Positions 16,626 to 24,133 of a stretch of DNA of 64,000 nt are shown piece by piece. The stretch is from assembly GCA_963753285.1 (NCBI GenBank), contig CAVWBT010000013.1, forward strand, positions 186,001 through 250,000. Direction: 5' to 3'. The first letter of the stretch is position 1, and each line of letters begins with the position of its first letter. The position numbers and the translations under genes were made by a program. The notes under the pieces are model-generated. The model was given only the letters and a program-made list of their open reading frames with translations. It did no database searches and was not told where the DNA came from. Source of the stretch: JAHEDH01 sp963753285. Lineage in GTDB: Bacteria > Actinomycetota > Acidimicrobiia > Spongiisociales > ZC4RG35.

Positions 16626-17767
16626 GCCGCCGGGTCCTGCTCGTCGACGACGAAGAGCGGGTCACCTCCGGTCTGCGACGCAACCTCCGCAGACGTTTCG
16701 AGATCGAGACCTGCAACGACCCACAAGCTGCCCTCGCCATGGTCGCCGGCCAGGAGGAGCCGTTCTCGGTCGTCGTCTCCGACTATCAGATGCCGGGCCT
16801 CAACGGGATCGACTTCCTCGCACGCGTCAGGACCATCGCCCCTGAGACCGTCAGGATCATGCTGACCGGACAGGCCGATCTCGACGCCTCGATGCGGGCC
16901 GTCAACGAGGGCGAAGTGTTCCGATTCCTCACCAAGCCCTGCCCGAGCGACACACTCGCTGCCGCCCTCGGAAGCGCGATCCGGCAGTTCGAGCTCGAAC
17001 GCGCCGAACGAGAGTTGCTCGAGCAGACGCTCAAGGGCACGGTTGACACGCTCATCGAGCTGGTTGGGCTGCTCGATCCGGCGACGCACGACGAGTCGGT
17101 CCGGGTCCGCGATCTCGTACACGTCATGGCGACTCGATTGGACCTGCCTGATCGGTGGCGTTTCGAGCTCGCGGCCGTCCTCAGCCAGTTGGGAACGCTC
17201 ACACTTCCACGCGGTCTGGTCGATGACCGGAGGGCGGGACTCCACCTCGATCCGCAGCCGGCCGCGCTGTGGAAGACCCATCCGGGGATCACTGCGTCGC
17301 TGCTGGCGCACATCCCGCGCATGGAGCTGGTCGCTCAGATGATCTCGATGCAGGAGCATCCACCGGCGAATCGACCGCACGAATCCTGGAGGGACCGCTG
17401 CGATGGCGCCGATCTCGTAGGCATCGGTGCTCACCTCCTCGACCTGGCGTTGCGAGTCAAGCACGTCGATCTGAACGGCGACCCTTCCGAGGTCATCGCA
17501 CTGCTGGCGGCCGACGGCGGGCCTGAGTTTCGGATGCAGGCGGTGGAGTCGTTGACGAGTGCCCCGCCGGGCGGGCGCACTCGTCAGCAGATCACCATGG
17601 CGATCGGCGATCTCCGCCCAGGGATGACCTTGTTGCACGAAGTCACGGCACACAACGGAATCATGCTCCTCAATGCGGGCAGCAACCTGTCCGGAACCCA
17701 GATCCAGCGCCTCCGGGCGTTCGCGAACACGGTGGGGGTACCAGACAAGTACACGGTGCTCGCCTGA
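16622..17767 (+). CDS. Response regulator with degenerate HD-GYP-like domain
   Basis: A 381-residue protein. REC is residues 3-120 (LLVDDEERV, VVSDYQMPGLNG with the phospho-Asp, FLTKPC). A linker coiled coil (FELERAERELLEQTLKGTVDTLIELVGLLDP) leads into an HD-GYP-like helical domain at about 150-300. The metal-binding HD pair is missing (SQLGT where HDIGK is expected), the second His remains (HPGITASLLAH), and the GYP motif is not recognisable, so cyclic-di-GMP hydrolysis is unlikely. A C-terminal segment of about 75 residues (DLRPGMTLLHEVTAHNG) resembles the small domain that follows in two-component RpfG-like proteins. Start overlaps the previous stop by ATGA. Confidence 0.85.
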   Translation: MSRRVLLVDDEERVTSGLRRNLRRRFEIETCNDPQAALAMVAGQEEPFSVVVSDYQMPGLNGIDFLARVRTIAPETVRIMLTGQADLDASMRAVNEGEVFRFLTKPCPSDTLAAALGSAIRQFELERAERELLEQTLKGTVDTLIELVGLLDPATHDESVRVRDLVHVMATRLDLPDRWRFELAAVLSQLGTLTLPRGLVDDRRAGLHLDPQPAALWKTHPGITASLLAHIPRMELVAQMISMQEHPPANRPHESWRDRCDGADLVGIGAHLLDLALRVKHVDLNGDPSEVIALLAADGGPEFRMQAVESLTSAPPGGRTRQQITMAIGDLRPGMTLLHEVTAHNGIMLLNAGSNLSGTQIQRLRAFANTVGVPDKYTVLA

Positions 17768-17775
17768 ACCGCCGA

Positions 17776-19917
17776 TCAGCGGCTGAGTTCGATCACCGTC
17801 TGGGCGAAGACCCCCGAGCCCGCCTTGATGCGTTCGGAGTAGGTCACGCGGTTCCAGTTCTCCCACTCGTAGCCGGTGGTGTCGACGGTCTCCGAACCCG
17901 AGGTGACGACGATGCCGATCCGGTCGATGACGACGTTCTCGACCACTCCATCGGCGGACACGTCGAAGACCGAGTGCGTCGAAGGGTCTGAGAAGCCGAT
18001 CGCCTGCCACGGCACTCTGATCTCGATTGTGTTCTCGCCGGCAAACCAGGTCGAACGGGAGTCGAACGCCGGATCGTTCGGGTCGGTGGTGCCATGGTGG
18101 AGCAGCCCGGTCGGATCGATCTCGACCGTCGTCTCGGTCCCGTCGAAGAGGGTGTACGGCCGGTTGGTGATGAGCCTGTGGAGATTCCAGCCTCCCGGCT
18201 CCGACTCCTCTGCCGGGAAGAAGCCGAATCTGCGGTAGGCGTTCAGCATCGGATCGGCTCCGGACCGCACCTCGATGCGGGCGTCGGATCCGTCGATCAC
18301 GAGCCGGTAGTCGGCCTCGGGGAACGCCGCCGATGTCCCCAATCCGGCTCCGTCGCCGTCGATCACGTCGAAGCCGATCATGATCGGCTCGACAGTCCAC
18401 GTCTCGGGTCGATCCGTGACGAGTTTGAGGTACAGGAAGCCCTCGTCATTGGCGGCGCGGACCTCACGAACCGATTGCCGGGTCTCGGCGATCGCCCGCG
18501 AGTGGTCCGGCCATTCGGTACCGTCGCCGTCGAGCACGAGCGTGTCGGCCAGGGCAGGCTCGGAGGCGACGAGCCCGAAGTGGGCTTCATTGGTCCACGT
18601 GTTCATCCAGATCGCCCGACGGTCTGCGATCTCGTAGTCCATGGTGTTCCAGGTGAGCTTGAACCACTCGTCGGTCCAGGCGAAGACATATCCACCGGTC
18701 AGGCCAACCTCGGAGATCGTCTCGAGCAGATCGGCGTTGATCGCTGCCTGCTCCTGTTCGGTGTGATCTCCCTGGTTGCGGCCGTGCGGTTCCTCGTGTG
18801 CCTTCGCCATCCCGGTGGGCACACCGAACTCGAGCACCACGAAGGGAACACCGGCGTGATGCTCCCGGTACTTCGTGAGTAGACCGGCGTACGGGTCGAC
18901 CCGACCGTCGTGGACGAAGTCGGCGATGCCCGGCTCGTAGCGCTGGAAGTCGGGGTAGTAGGGGTAGACGTGATACCCGGCGAAGTATCCGCCCGGCCAC
19001 TCGTCGGTGGGACGGACGTGCATCGGATCCACGCCGACCAGGTCCTCCCGTTCGAGCGGCTCGGTCGGGTGGGAGAGCGGGTCGGTGGTCACCCAGTTGA
19101 CGAACGCGAGCGGCATCGCCGTGCCGTACGACGCTTCGGCCGCGGCGACGTGATCGAGCATCATCGCCATCCAGTTCTCGGTCGGTGACGCCGCGGTGGT
19201 GGCTTCGAAGTACTCACCTACGAAGCGCTCGATCCCGGTGTTCTTCTGGTCGCTGGCGAGCACCGCAGAGGCATCCCACTCGATGCCGACCGCCCACGCC
19301 ATCAGCCACGGTGACACGTCGTGTTCGTAGGTGCCGTGCGCGCGCCCACGTCGCTCTCCGATCACGGCGTTGCCGTGCACGACGTCGACGAGATCTGACA
19401 GCTCTTGGCGGAACGCATCGATCACATGAGGGTCCCAGAAGTCCTGGCCGTCGACGATCTCCTCCTCGGGCGGCCAGGCACCGTGGACCAGGTAGAGCGG
19501 TCGATCGGGATTCTCGAGATTGTGGGCTCTCAGCTCTGCGTAGAAGTGCGGTGGGAGCATCGTGTAGACACGGATCGACGTGAACCCGAAGTCCGACATC
19601 TGATCGAACCACCGCCGGTAGGTCGCGGCGTCGACCGCCAACTCCCCGGGGAACCGGCCTGGGACCGTGGCGCCGACGTTCACGCCGGCGTGGAAGTCGC
19701 GGTCACCGCCGGAGGTGGAGAGGATGAGCCGCTCGCCTTCGGTGCGGGCGAACCGGGTCAACCCGTCGACGATCTCGTAGCGCGGGCTCCAGTCTCCGAT
19801 CGATTCGGCGTGGACGTCGGCGAGGGGATCGACGTCGGGCGCGATCGCTTCCAGGCGGGTGCATCCGGTGAGGGCGAGCACCAGCGCGAGCAAGATGTGG
19901 ATTCGATTGCGCATCAT
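17776..19917 (-). CDS. Secreted lipoprotein, glycosidase-like TIM barrel with C-terminal beta domain
   Basis: A 713-residue lipoprotein. The signal peptide ends in a lipobox LALTGC (Cys19). Residues 55-430 have the look of a glycoside-hydrolase A-clan barrel: FHAGVNVGATVPGRFPGEL, YRRWFDQMSDFGFTSIRVYTMLPPHFY, WLMAWAVGIEWD, PFVVLEFGVPTG (Glu in the position of a nucleophile) and GGYVFAWTDEWFK. The region 440-713 is rich in beta strands and may be a carbohydrate-binding or DOMON-like fold (DTLVLDGDGTEW, NTIEIRVPWQAIGFSD). The exact family and substrate are not recognised. ATG 19914 is an alternative start. Confidence 0.72.
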   Translation of the reverse strand: MMRNRIHILLALVLALTGCTRLEAIAPDVDPLADVHAESIGDWSPRYEIVDGLTRFARTEGERLILSTSGGDRDFHAGVNVGATVPGRFPGELAVDAATYRRWFDQMSDFGFTSIRVYTMLPPHFYAELRAHNLENPDRPLYLVHGAWPPEEEIVDGQDFWDPHVIDAFRQELSDLVDVVHGNAVIGERRGRAHGTYEHDVSPWLMAWAVGIEWDASAVLASDQKNTGIERFVGEYFEATTAASPTENWMAMMLDHVAAAEASYGTAMPLAFVNWVTTDPLSHPTEPLEREDLVGVDPMHVRPTDEWPGGYFAGYHVYPYYPDFQRYEPGIADFVHDGRVDPYAGLLTKYREHHAGVPFVVLEFGVPTGMAKAHEEPHGRNQGDHTEQEQAAINADLLETISEVGLTGGYVFAWTDEWFKLTWNTMDYEIADRRAIWMNTWTNEAHFGLVASEPALADTLVLDGDGTEWPDHSRAIAETRQSVREVRAANDEGFLYLKLVTDRPETWTVEPIMIGFDVIDGDGAGLGTSAAFPEADYRLVIDGSDARIEVRSGADPMLNAYRRFGFFPAEESEPGGWNLHRLITNRPYTLFDGTETTVEIDPTGLLHHGTTDPNDPAFDSRSTWFAGENTIEIRVPWQAIGFSDPSTHSVFDVSADGVVENVVIDRIGIVVTSGSETVDTTGYEWENWNRVTYSERIKAGSGVFAQTVIELSR

Positions 19918-19957
19918 GGTTCACGTCGGCCCGCGGTGGACCGAGTGAAGGGGCGGC

Positions 19958-20353
19958 CTACGAGTCCGACACGGCCTTCTGGAGCCTTCCGAGAAAGTGG
20001 ATCCACCCGTTGGTGTAGTCGGATGCCTCGTCGTCCGATCCGGCGTCGTGGGTGACGCTCACGACGCAGCCCCGGGGGGAGGCCTTGAAGATCACATCGA
20101 CCAGCCGGGGCGGAAGATCCTCATGGTCCCACTTCCAGCTGAAGGCGAGCTGCTTGCCTGGGACCACCTTGCGGTAGCGACCTCTGAGCGTGACGCCCGG
20201 CCCCTCCCAGAACATGCGGTATTCACCGTCCACCTGGGGGTCGGTGTGGGCCTCCGTCGGCCACCAACGCACGAGGAGCTCTGGATCGACGAAGTGTTCG
20301 TAGACCGCTTCGGGCGACGCCTTCAACTCGCGTTCGATGTGCACGGTCTTCAT
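19958..20353 (-). CDS. SRPBCC/AHSA1 domain protein
   Basis: A 131-residue START-like domain of the Aha1-related family: VHIERELKASPEAVYEHFVDPELLVRWWPTEAH, then GRYRKVVPGKQLAFSWKWD and a C-terminal helix GWIHFLGRLQKAV. Such proteins bind small hydrophobic ligands; the ligand is unknown here. The start is ATG 20353 because a TATGGT hexamer sits 6 nt upstream; an upstream in-frame GTG adds residues without family resemblance. Probably transcribed separately from the downstream lipoprotein. Confidence 0.83.
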   Translation of the reverse strand: MKTVHIERELKASPEAVYEHFVDPELLVRWWPTEAHTDPQVDGEYRMFWEGPGVTLRGRYRKVVPGKQLAFSWKWDHEDLPPRLVDVIFKASPRGCVVSVTHDAGSDDEASDYTNGWIHFLGRLQKAVSDS

Positions 20354-20359
20354 GGCCGA

Positions 20360-20365
20360 ACCATA
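20360..20365 (-). promoter_or_regulatory. -10 hexamer TATGGT for leaderless SRPBCC gene
   Basis: TATGGT on the minus strand, 6 nt before ATG 20353. Confidence 0.5.
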
Positions 20366-20374
20366 CAGAACCAC

Positions 20375-21163
20375 TCAGAGTGCTGCGTAGTAGTCGTATC
20401 CCCGCTCGGCCCAGTAGTCGGCCGGGGGCTCGTCGGTGAACCGGATGACGCCGATCCGCTTCAATTGCTTGATCCCGTATTTGAGAGGTGTGGCGAGCCG
20501 GAGCGGAGCGCCGTGTTCCTGGTCGAGGGGCCGGCCGACCATCTCGTAGACCAGCAGCGTCTGGGGGTGGTCCATCGTCGCCCGATCGTTCCCGACGTAG
20601 TAGTCGCCGCCCGGCGTCTCCATGGCGACGTAGGCGGTGCCGGCATGGTCGGGGTACCAGGACTGGAAGTCGGAGAAGCGGGCACCCGCCCATGTGGTGA
20701 TCTGTGACCAGCCCTCGACACACTTGTGCTCGATGATCATCTCGTGCTTGGGGAGGGCCTCGATGTCGGCGAGCGTATGGCTGCCGATCATCGATCCGTC
20801 GGAGGCTTGGACCTCGAGAACCCATTCGGCGAGATCGATCTCGGTTCGGAGTCCGACACGGCCGTTGACCCGCAAGATCGACGACTCGGATGCGGGGAAT
20901 GTCGGGGCGAGGTGTCCCTCTCGGAACGTGGCCGACCAGATACGCTCGTTCAGCTGATGGGCTCGCCGAGTGATGTCGGGGATGTTGTCGATCTCGGGCC
21001 GCTTCTGGAGACGGTAGAACCCGAAGATGCCCCCGGCGACGGCTGCACCGGCGCTGATGAACGACCGCCGAGAGATACCTCGATACTCGTCATGGGAGAT
21101 GGTGGGGACATCCTCGACCTCGGCTCTGAGTCTCGCTTCGCGATCCATGCTCGGCTCAGTCAC
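20375..21163 (-). CDS. Tat-exported molybdopterin-dependent oxidoreductase (MsrP/YedY-like)
   Basis: A 262-residue protein of the sulfite-oxidase fold. A twin-arginine signal (SRRSFISAGAAVAGGIFGF, residues 31-50) indicates Tat export. The molybdenum-binding Cys lies in EHKCVEGWSQITTWAGARF (about residue 150), followed by DHPQTLLVYEMVGRPLDQEHGAPLRLATPLKYGIKQLKRI, which matches the YedY/MsrP core. MsrP repairs oxidised methionines in periplasmic proteins; the substrate here is unproven. The gene overlaps the upstream cytochrome b gene by 8 nt, as expected for a catalytic subunit with its membrane electron donor. Confidence 0.88.
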   Translation of the reverse strand: MTEPSMDREARLRAEVEDVPTISHDEYRGISRRSFISAGAAVAGGIFGFYRLQKRPEIDNIPDITRRAHQLNERIWSATFREGHLAPTFPASESSILRVNGRVGLRTEIDLAEWVLEVQASDGSMIGSHTLADIEALPKHEMIIEHKCVEGWSQITTWAGARFSDFQSWYPDHAGTAYVAMETPGGDYYVGNDRATMDHPQTLLVYEMVGRPLDQEHGAPLRLATPLKYGIKQLKRIGVIRFTDEPPADYWAERGYDYYAAL

Positions 21164-21845
21164 GATTCGTGCGCCTTCTCCGCTCGTAGCCGGTGATCAT
21201 CGATGCGAAGTTGGCCCAACCGGCCCTTCCGACCTGCATGAGATGGAGCACGAAGAACCCGACGAACCCCATCGTCGTGAGGAAGTGGACGAGTCTGGCC
21301 CCTTCGTAGCCCCCGAACATCGAAGTGAGCCAGCTGAGCTGAATCGGTTTGTAGATGGCGAATCCCGAGATCACGATCAGGCCCCCCATCAGGATGACGG
21401 CGGTGTATGTGACCCGCTGGGCGGCGTTGTAGGTGCCCTGGACCGGGGTGCCCTTGCGAAGTCCGAGGTCATGGAGCGCCACGTCGATCGCCTCGCGGAA
21501 GTGCCGACGATCGGGGATGATCCTGCGCCAGCCGCCGGTCCGCCACAGATAGAGACCGTAGGCGATGCCGTTCAGCGTGAACAGCCAGCCGAACGTGAAG
21601 TGGAACGCCATGCCCTTCGCGAGTCGCCGTTCCAGTCCGAGCGCCTCGTTGAACCACTCCGGGAACAGTTCGATCGGGCCGATCGAGTACGCGCGGTTGG
21701 CCCAGTAGATCCGCAGCCCGCTCCAGACCATGATCCCGAGCAACGGGAAGTTGATCCAGTGCATCCAGCGGTTGCCTCGTCGGTGTTTGAGGAGGTACTC
21801 CTCGTCCACCTCGGGCGGATCGAACGTGTCGGCGATCGCTGCCAT
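21156..21845 (-). CDS. Membrane cytochrome b (b561/hydrogenase type), partner of the molybdoenzyme
   Basis: A 229-residue integral membrane protein with four to five hydrophobic helices. Candidate haem ligands are His in GNRWMHWINFPLL, His in AKGMAFHFTFGWLF, and His in GARLVHFLTTMGFVGFFVLHLMQV. This resembles di-haem cytochrome b subunits that pass quinol electrons to YedY-like or thiosulfate-reductase enzymes. Start 21845 is supported by TACGGT 6 nt upstream; a GTG at 21872 is the alternative. First gene of the two-gene operon. Confidence 0.85.
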   Translation of the reverse strand: MAAIADTFDPPEVDEEYLLKHRRGNRWMHWINFPLLGIMVWSGLRIYWANRAYSIGPIELFPEWFNEALGLERRLAKGMAFHFTFGWLFTLNGIAYGLYLWRTGGWRRIIPDRRHFREAIDVALHDLGLRKGTPVQGTYNAAQRVTYTAVILMGGLIVISGFAIYKPIQLSWLTSMFGGYEGARLVHFLTTMGFVGFFVLHLMQVGRAGWANFASMITGYERRRRTNRD

Positions 21846-21851
21846 GTCGAC

Positions 21852-21857
21852 ACCGTA
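21852..21857 (-). promoter_or_regulatory. -10 hexamer TACGGT for leaderless cytochrome b gene
   Basis: TACGGT, 6-nt spacer to ATG 21845. Confidence 0.5.
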
Positions 21858-21970
21858 CGCAGGTCGCAGCACGGCGCCGAGGATTCGCGCGCAACGTTTC
21901 GCGATCGTTCACATCACCAGGCACTGCGCTTGCTGCAAACGCCGAGTCGTCGACGACCGATGCGACTCGA

Positions 21971-21976
21971 TAGGGT
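21971..21976 (+). promoter_or_regulatory. -10 hexamer TAGGGT for leaderless small lipoprotein
   Basis: TAGGGT, 8-nt spacer to ATG 21985. Confidence 0.45.
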
Positions 21977-21984
21977 CGGTACCG

Positions 21985-22314
21985 ATGATGGGAAGATCGA
22001 AGGTGCGCCAGATTGCTCGAATGCTCACTGTCGTCGTGCTTGCGCTGGCCCTGAGCGCCTGTGCAGCGGGAGAGAATCCTGCGGTCACCGGGGATGGCGG
22101 GGCAGGGTTCTGGCTCGGGCTGTGGCACGGGATCATTGCGCCGTTGACGTTCTTCATCTCGCTGTTCACCGATGGCGTCAACGTCTACGAGGTGAACAAC
22201 AGCGGGAACTGGTACGACTTCGGCTTCGTGCTGGGTGCGGGCATCCTGTTCGGAGGGGGCAGCGGCGGCAGCCGAAGGCGGAGATCCAAGCGACGCGCTC
22301 TGCCGCCCTCCTGA
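21985..22314 (+). CDS. Small conserved lipoprotein/membrane protein
   Basis: 109 residues. The N-terminus is a lipoprotein signal (MLTVVVLALALSAC, lipobox LSAC). The body WLGLWHGIIAPLTFFISLFTDGVNVYEVNNSGNWYDFGFVLGAGILFGGG is a pattern I have seen in many short, uncharacterised bacterial envelope proteins; a hydrophobic hairpin followed by a polar NxGNWYxFGF turn. The C-terminus is strongly basic (SRRRRSKRR). Function unknown. Divergent from the molybdoenzyme operon. Confidence 0.75.
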   Translation: MMGRSKVRQIARMLTVVVLALALSACAAGENPAVTGDGGAGFWLGLWHGIIAPLTFFISLFTDGVNVYEVNNSGNWYDFGFVLGAGILFGGGSGGSRRRRSKRRALPPS

Positions 22315-22470
22315 TCACAGCGAGGTCCCATTCGCGCCAGGTCCGGAAGGCCCGCACGAGTGGGGACTTTCGGGCACCAGCTAGGGCCGAAATCTGCCCC
22401 ACGACGCTCCTGATCTCCGCCACTGTGTGCACTGTCACCTATGACACATGTGATCAGGAGGTCACTCATC

Positions 22471-23199
22471 ATGACAAAGCGGCTCAGACTGCTCGGAATC
22501 GTTCTCTCCGTCATCGGCGTGGGGTTCCTCGCCGGCGGCGGGATCGCTTACCTCGGAGTCCAGGACGGATACACCTCCCTGGAAAAGTTCTCCGAAGCCC
22601 AGAACGTCACCCTGTCCTACAACGACGCAGGCGAACTCGTCGACCGCGGCACCACCGAAGGTGCCCAGGCGATCCTCTCGCTGCTCCAGGACGACTGGGG
22701 CTACTCGGTCGACTTCGACGAACTCGACCCCAACGACCCACTCGTCAACACCGACACCGAATACATGGTCCAGATGGCCACCGTCGGCTACCACGTGCTG
22801 CACGGCACCCAGACGATCGTGCTGACCGAAGACGCCGAGTACGACGGTGAGAGCTTCCCCGCCGGTGAGTACACGCTCACCGTCAACGAGGTCGGCAGCC
22901 CCGAGCGGGTCGCGGCCGGACTCGGCGGCTACTGGACCGACTTCGACCGGATGCACCCGCTCGAGGGTCCCGCCCGTGCCCAGGCATGGTCAGGAACGGC
23001 ACACGGTCTGTTCGGTGAGCTCGGCGTCGGCACCGTGACACACAGCGCCCTGCAGCTCGGTATGGCACTCGCAGGTCTGTTCGCAGGCGTCGGGGCCACC
23101 ACCCTCCTCGCCGGCGCAGGCATCATCTGGGCCACCGGCTCCAAGGACGAGTTCGACAGCTTCGTCGAGAAGGCAACCAAGGAAACCACCCAGGTCTGA
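22471..23199 (+). CDS. Hypothetical membrane-anchored protein with two terminal helices
   Basis: A 242-residue protein with a strong AGGAGG 9 nt before ATG 22471. TM1 is at residues 7-30 (LLGIVLSVIGVGFLAGGGIAYL), TM2 near 197-222 (GMALAGLFAGVGATTLLAGAGIIWATG). The 165 residues between are acidic and should face outside (EYMVQMATVGYHVLHGTQTIVL, DGESFPAGEYTLTVNEVG). I do not recognise the family. The last 15 residues are charged and cytosolic. Followed at once by a strong terminator, so monocistronic. Confidence 0.75.
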   Translation: MTKRLRLLGIVLSVIGVGFLAGGGIAYLGVQDGYTSLEKFSEAQNVTLSYNDAGELVDRGTTEGAQAILSLLQDDWGYSVDFDELDPNDPLVNTDTEYMVQMATVGYHVLHGTQTIVLTEDAEYDGESFPAGEYTLTVNEVGSPERVAAGLGGYWTDFDRMHPLEGPARAQAWSGTAHGLFGELGVGTVTHSALQLGMALAGLFAGVGATTLLAGAGIIWATGSKDEFDSFVEKATKETTQV

Positions 23200-23223
23200 A
23201 CCAACACACAGACCCCAACGAAG

Positions 23224-23254
23224 AAGGCCCCCGACACCACGTCGGGGGCCTTCT
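23224..23254 (+). terminator. Rho-independent-type terminator
   Basis: GAAGGCCCCCGAC and GTCGGGGGCCTTC form a 13-bp perfect stem around an ACCAC loop, 24 nt after the membrane-protein stop. No long U-run, as is common in high-GC actinobacteria. Confidence 0.85.
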
Positions 23255-23572
23255 CACGTCTCACGTCTCAGGTCTGCGGATTGTCAGGTCTCACGTCTCA
23301 CGTCTCACGTCCGCCCCGTCTGACGCTCTCAGGTCGGCGGATTGTTGTCCCCCCCACCGGCGTGACAGCCCGCCCCGCCGCCGCACTTGGGAGACGCATT
23401 GTTTGTCCCCCCACCGGGGGGACGGACCGCCCGCCGTGAAAGCCACCGAGCGTCAAACCTCCAAGATCGCATCAGGTGATCGGGCGGTCAGGGGGGCGTC
23501 GTGATACCCGCCGACACCACGGGGCTTGGTGGCCGCCGTGACTGCGGCAGCCGCCGTTCCAAACGCCAGCCC
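23255..23572. other. Gene-free stretch with short repeats
   Basis: No credible gene. Between 23255 and 23335 the heptamer TCTCACG/TCTCAGG recurs about seven times, two copies of GGATTGT follow it, and TTGTCCCCCC(C)ACCGG occurs twice (23345-23360 and 23403-23417). It looks like slipped-strand expansion of low-complexity sequence. No CRISPR-like spacing. Confidence 0.6.
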
Positions 23573-24133
23573 TCATGGCAGATACACCGCAGTGGCGGAC
23601 ATGACACTCCCACCGCTGATGGTGAGGTCCATGGCGATCGGCGTCCCGGGGATGATCCCGTAGACCGGTGGTCCGGCGTAGGTCCCGTCGTATAGGTCCA
23701 GCAGATCCGAGCCGGACACATCCAGCTGGATCCACGGTTGGTTGCCGTCGAGGACACGGACCACCGCCGCCGGGTCGAGGACATGCTCGAAGGTGCGTTC
23801 CTCCTCGTCGAGGATGAACAGGTCGTTCGGCAGTTCCTCGTCCTCGGTGATCACGCCTGCCGCGACCGCGGCGTCGTGCGCCGCCTCGCCGGTGAGCATC
23901 TCTGCGGGATCGATTCCCGTCCAGATGGCGTCACCGCGCCGTTGCACCGTGACAAGGCCGAACCAATCGCCGTCTGCGAGCTGCTCCGGTCCCGGTTGAG
24001 GAGTCGGATCGGATGTGTCATCTGTGACGTCCACGTCTCCGGTCGAGAGCAGTCCGGCGCCCGCTGCGAGCGTCCCGATCGTCAGGAGCAGTACGGCACC
24101 GACCGCAATGGTCAGCTTCGTCGATGTCTTCAT
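23573..24133 (-). CDS. Membrane-anchored secreted protein, unknown function
   Basis: 186 residues beginning at ATG 24133 (GAGAGGAA about 5 nt upstream). One N-terminal hydrophobic helix (LTIAVGAVLLLTIGTLAAGAGLL) acts as signal or anchor, then a Pro/Asp/Thr linker (DDTSDPTPQPGPEQ). The mature part is acidic with beta-strand features (DWFGLVTVQRRGDAIWTGIDPAEML, YAGPPVYGIIPGTPIAMDLTISGG). No family recognised. Its start overlaps the stop of the FAD oxidase gene by 4 nt (ATGA), so the two are co-expressed and may share a substrate. Confidence 0.72.
   Translation of the reverse strand: MKTSTKLTIAVGAVLLLTIGTLAAGAGLLSTGDVDVTDDTSDPTPQPGPEQLADGDWFGLVTVQRRGDAIWTGIDPAEMLTGEAAHDAAVAAGVITEDEELPNDLFILDEEERTFEHVLDPAAVVRVLDGNQPWIQLDVSGSDLLDLYDGTYAGPPVYGIIPGTPIAMDLTISGGSVMSATAVYLP

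Noticed and set aside
23255..23340. Short repeats as a CRISPR array
   Set aside because: Repeat units are only 7 bp and directly adjacent, without unique spacers or cas genes.
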